From NCBI GenBank assembly GCA_905235905.1, contig CAJONO010000167.1, forward strand, positions 1 to 32,115: DNA of 32,115 nucleotides, in the 5' to 3' direction. Under the pieces are notes generated by a model. It was not told the origin of the DNA. It did not search any database and worked only from the letters and a program-made list of their open reading frames with translations. Positions 28,707-32,115 of this stretch are shown here, one piece after another; position 1 is the stretch's first letter, and the number at the start of each line of letters is the position of its first letter. The stretch is from an uncultured Prevotella sp. (GTDB lineage: Bacteria; Bacteroidota; Bacteroidia; Bacteroidales; Bacteroidaceae). Both the position numbers and the translations under genes were made by a program.

Positions 28707-31469
28707 TTACTTTTTAAGTGCGCTAAGTGCTTCTTTCACGACATTTCGCCAAGGCTGCATGTCTTCAAACATAAGCGGACTGTCGATTTGGTGTACGACG
28801 ACACCGCTGGCCATGAACTGGCGGGCAGCATTGTCCTTGCCCTCGAACCAGTATTCGCGGCAGATGATGTTGTAGAGTTCGGGATTGGTGGTGACCACAT
28901 TGTGGGTTCTGCCAGTGGCATCCTTGACGGTCATGCTCTGTGCGTCGTAGGTCACGTTCAGCGGATAGAAACGTCCCGTTTCCAGGTTGCGCTTCATGCT
29001 CTCATAGTTGCCGTCGGTGTCTAACTCGGGAGCCATGCCGATGGCCACGGAGTGGTCTTGCACGTGGTAGCGAATGAAGCTGACGACGATGTCCTTCAGC
29101 ACCTCCTTGACCTTTGACTGCACGTTTTCGCGGCTGGTGTTGCCTACCAGGTCTTCACTATACCAGTTCTCGGCCTGACAGATACTGTCGACGACGGCAT
29201 CGCCATCGCCCTTCTCTAACTCGTCAATAGTGGGCAGCAGGTTGTCTTCCTGCAGCTTGGCGATTGAAGCGTTGGTGGGAATATAGACGGTGTAGTTATA
29301 GTTGTCGAAGAGGGTCAGGTTCTTGTTCATGATGGCATAGTTGCCCGCATTATACTTGTTGCTCAGTTTCTCTTTGAGCAGGTCGGCGGCATAGTCGCAC
29401 TCCAACAAGTTTCTGAAGGCGTTAAACTCTGAATGGTTTCTCACCGTCATATAGAGTGACTTCTGCGAGCCCATTGGCACCTGGCTCTCCAACTGGTACG
29501 ACGTACCGTTGGCCTTCGGGTACGACTCGACCGAGGTGATGCCTCTCTTGTTGTGCTCCAACTGCCATCCGCCGAGGAACACGAGCGAGTCCTGGGCATT
29601 CTTCTCGGCGTAGATCATGCTACCGCCCTTGGTCTTGAAGAAATGATAGCCCTCGGCCACGTAGTCCTCGACGGTCTTGGTCTTGTCGGGGATGACGATG
29701 ATGAGCTGGTCCATCAGACCGTCGAACATGGTCTCAATCACTTTCTGGGCTACGTTCACCTGCTTGCGCTCGCCCTTTGTCAGGTTGCCGTCGGCATCGA
29801 CGGTGCAGGCAAAGCGCTGGGCCTGTACGCGCTGGGAGAGCGACTTGGTCATGTCGTAATAGAACTCGATAATGTCGGGCGACTCCACGGCCAGGCTGTC
29901 AGAGCCGTCCTGCGCCTTGAGGGTGGCCGTCTTGCCATACGAACCTGGGTCGAGGTAGGTGAGCAGGGCATTGTTGGTGGGCAGCAGCATGGCATACTTC
30001 GAGTCCATGGATAGCAGGTAGGGCAGGAAGTTGCGCTGGTCGATGGCCCAGTAGATGACGTTCATGGTCGAGGCGTGGGCCAGTGCGGGGTAGGCCACCG
30101 ACGAATACTCGGCCGGTGTGAACACCTTGTTGGTCAGGTAGACCACGCCGTTACAGCCCATGTAGCTGGCCACCACGTCGTTGGGGGTGATGCCCAGGGT
30201 TTCCTTGGCGTCGTTGAGCACACTGCCGAACTTCGAGGGCACGGCCTCTGAGAAGGTGCTCAGCATGTTGACGTTGAGCAGCTTCACGAGCGTGTTGTCG
30301 GGAATGGAGTCCCACTCCTTATACTCGTCGTGCAGGTCTCTTCCCTCGCCGTTCCACCATGCCTGGAGGGCCGAGTCGGTAGGAACGATCATCACGCCGG
30401 CATCGTAGTGCAGGTCGTTGTTGTTGGCCGAGTTGGCATCGATATACTGGTTCCAGCCCGGATCGAAGGAGAGCAGTGCCGAGACGGGATCGCCGTTGGG
30501 GGCCTTGCTGTTCTCGCCAATCGTACCGTTGTTGTCGATGGAGCGCTTGCTGTAGTAGCGCAGCACGTAGACCGAGTCTTCGTTATTATAGATACGGTTG
30601 TACTCGCGTGTGCCTGCGGCCGTATAATAAGGTGCCGAATAGCGGTCGAGCAGGTGGCTCCACATGGTCATCCTCGGATTCGTGCGTATGATTTCGGCCA
30701 TGTTGGGGCTCGACTCTATGACGCCGCTCACCTTCTGTATGTAGCCGTTCTTGCAGGTGATGTCGCGCTCTACGACCTTCTTGCCGTTGACCCATGCCTC
30801 GGCGGCACTCGTGGCCACGTGGTTGGTCAGGATGGCGAGGTCGCCGTCGGTAATCCTGTTGTAGTTCATGTAGGCGGGCAGGAAGTGAATCATCGGGGCT
30901 GCCGTGGCATCCTTGAAGATGGGGATCGACTTCTTGCGATTGCGGAAATCGGCCCATGCCTTGGTGTTGGGCATCTCGTCCCACGACATCACATAGACGG
31001 AGTCGTAGATGCTCGTGGCAGTCTCGCGGCGCATGGTGCGGCCCTCCTCGGGAGTGGCGGCGTCGCCCTGTGCCTTTCCGTTCGACATCAGCTCAATGAG
31101 GTAGGCATTGTTGATCATCGAATTGTTCAGCAACAGGCGCTTCTGCGCGTCGGTCAGGTCTTCGTAGCGGCTCACGCCCCATGAGTTGTTCTTGAACCAT
31201 TCCTCATAGGCATTGTCGTCAGCCGCAAACAACGTTTTTGAACCGGTGTGGCCCAGCACTTCCTTCTGGCCCAGGTCGTCAATGAGACGAAGGGTGTAGG
31301 TGTAGATGCCATCGTCCTGAAGCCGCTCATAGATAGAGTTTCCCAACCACGAAGGCTGGCCGGTGAGAACGTCGTCCTTACACGACTGCATCACCGATGC
31401 CCCTATCAGCAGTCCGCAGACGGCCTTTGCCATCCTTTGTCCGTGCTTTACGATAGTTTTACGTTTCAT
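28707..31469 (-). CDS. Multi-FAS1-domain lipoprotein, 920 aa
   Basis: Lipobox GASVMQSCKDD; four FAS1-type motifs: KTLFAADDNAYEEWF, VMIVPTDSALQAWW, AMLLPTNNALLTYL, TVYIPTNASIAKLQ. Confidence 0.85.
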   Translation of the reverse strand: MKRKTIVKHGQRMAKAVCGLLIGASVMQSCKDDVLTGQPSWLGNSIYERLQDDGIYTYTLRLIDDLGQKEVLGHTGSKTLFAADDNAYEEWFKNNSWGVSRYEDLTDAQKRLLLNNSMINNAYLIELMSNGKAQGDAATPEEGRTMRRETATSIYDSVYVMSWDEMPNTKAWADFRNRKKSIPIFKDATAAPMIHFLPAYMNYNRITDGDLAILTNHVATSAAEAWVNGKKVVERDITCKNGYIQKVSGVIESSPNMAEIIRTNPRMTMWSHLLDRYSAPYYTAAGTREYNRIYNNEDSVYVLRYYSKRSIDNNGTIGENSKAPNGDPVSALLSFDPGWNQYIDANSANNNDLHYDAGVMIVPTDSALQAWWNGEGRDLHDEYKEWDSIPDNTLVKLLNVNMLSTFSEAVPSKFGSVLNDAKETLGITPNDVVASYMGCNGVVYLTNKVFTPAEYSSVAYPALAHASTMNVIYWAIDQRNFLPYLLSMDSKYAMLLPTNNALLTYLDPGSYGKTATLKAQDGSDSLAVESPDIIEFYYDMTKSLSQRVQAQRFACTVDADGNLTKGERKQVNVAQKVIETMFDGLMDQLIIVIPDKTKTVEDYVAEGYHFFKTKGGSMIYAEKNAQDSLVFLGGWQLEHNKRGITSVESYPKANGTSYQLESQVPMGSQKSLYMTVRNHSEFNAFRNLLECDYAADLLKEKLSNKYNAGNYAIMNKNLTLFDNYNYTVYIPTNASIAKLQEDNLLPTIDELEKGDGDAVVDSICQAENWYSEDLVGNTSRENVQSKVKEVLKDIVVSFIRYHVQDHSVAIGMAPELDTDGNYESMKRNLETGRFYPLNVTYDAQSMTVKDATGRTHNVVTTNPELYNIICREYWFEGKDNAARQFMASGVVVHQIDSPLMFEDMQPWRNVVKEALSALKK

Positions 31470-31657
31470 AGTTTTGTTAGTTATTGTTAATATTATAAAG
31501 TCAATAAGACACCTTTATAGACAGACAAGAAGTCCGCCTACACTTGGCCTTTCCTCAAAAGAGAATGGTCGCATTTCGGGTTTGAACCATTGCTTGTTTT
31601 TGAATATTCTGTAGCCGTCGGCAGTCACGTCAGGATGCCTTCGGGATTAATCGGTTG

Positions 31658-31665
31658 CAAATTTA
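31658..31665 (-). promoter_or_regulatory. Putative -7 box (TAAATTTG) upstream of the FAS1/SusCD operon
   Basis: Plus strand CAAATTTA; implies a leader of roughly 180 nt before the ATG at 31469. No convincing -33 element at the usual spacing. Confidence 0.45.
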
Positions 31666-31877
31666 CTCAAAAAATTAATAAGTCGTATCATTTTTCAAAG
31701 TTTTTTTTTGAAAAAAAGTAAAATAGTGCTGTAAGAGGGAATATTTGTTGCCATAAAAACTTCAAGAAAAAGGGTATAATCGGACATGCTCATTGAAAAC
31801 ATTTCGGTATTTTCGGAGGTTTTTGCCAAAAACATTTGCGTAAGTCAAATAATTCAAGTTTCTGTATTTTTTTTTTC

Positions 31878-32008
31878 GACCACGGATTTTACAGATTTTA
31901 CGGTTTTTTTGACCACGGATTTTACAGATTTTACGGATTTTTTTGACCACGGATTTTACAGATTTTACGGATTTTTTTGACTACGGATTTTACAGATTTT
32001 ACGGATTT
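31878..32008. repeat. Four tandem copies of a 33/34-bp unit
   Basis: GACCACGGATTTTACAGATTTTACGGATTTTTTT-type units start at 31878, 31911, 31945 and 31979 (GACTACGG). Internal 9-bp period GATTTTACA/GATTTTACG. Confidence 0.93.
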
Positions 32009-32085
32009 GGAATTCTCTTTATTTATTATTTCACAGATCTTTTATTGGATTACAGCAGCTAAGGCCGCGATGATGAAACCGCATG

Positions 32086-32115
32086 GAATCCGTTATATCC
32101 GTGAAATCCGTGGTC
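32086..32115. repeat. Inverted diverged copy of the 33/34-bp unit, cut by the window edge
   Basis: GAATCCGTTATATCCGTGAAATCCGTGGTC is the reverse complement of GACCACGGATTTCACGGATATAACGGATTC. Confidence 0.8.

Noticed and set aside
30330-31184. 284-aa plus-strand ORF
   Set aside because: Antisense to the FAS1 lipoprotein; no domain signal.
31762-31950. 62-aa minus-strand ORF (MVKKIRKICKIRGQKNRKICKIRG...)
   Set aside because: It is a translation of the 33/34-bp repeats; no start context or homologue signal.
31878-32008. CRISPR-like array
   Set aside because: Units abut with no unique spacers; internal 9-bp period and T-runs fit a tandem repeat.

Overview
Bacteroidetes-type DNA, probably Prevotella-like. 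This is inferred from the SusC/SusD pairs, the TAnnTTTG -7 boxes and the C-terminal 'GVYDLTGR..LPGGIYIV' tail. No database search was run.

Gene content, left to right:
(1) Carbohydrate block on the + strand: GH2 (5'-partial, and apparently C-terminally truncated), GH30-like with flanking trefoil-like modules, and a lacZ-type GH2.
(2) Housekeeping genes rseP and dxr on the - strand.
(3) A decaying defence-like islet: frameshifted XRE/HTH remnant, truncated PLD-like remnant, one near-intact DUF1016/YhcG-type PD-(D/E)XK protein, and the scar of a second one.
(4) An esterase (-), a NUDIX hydrolase (+) and rnhB (-).
(5) A ~17.4 kb seven-gene minus-strand transcription unit: FAS1-SusC-SusD-FAS1-FAS1-SusC-SusD. 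It ends at a 12-bp-stem hairpin.

Most unusual structures:
- Two intergenic arrays in which AATT recurs at an exact 11-bp spacing, with two alternating 11-mer types.
- The fasciclin-rich double SusCD operon.
- Several short-period repeat families (7, 8, 9, 22 and 33/34 bp). They occur between genes, in one case inside a GH2 reading frame, and in one case appear to encode a lipoprotein signal peptide.
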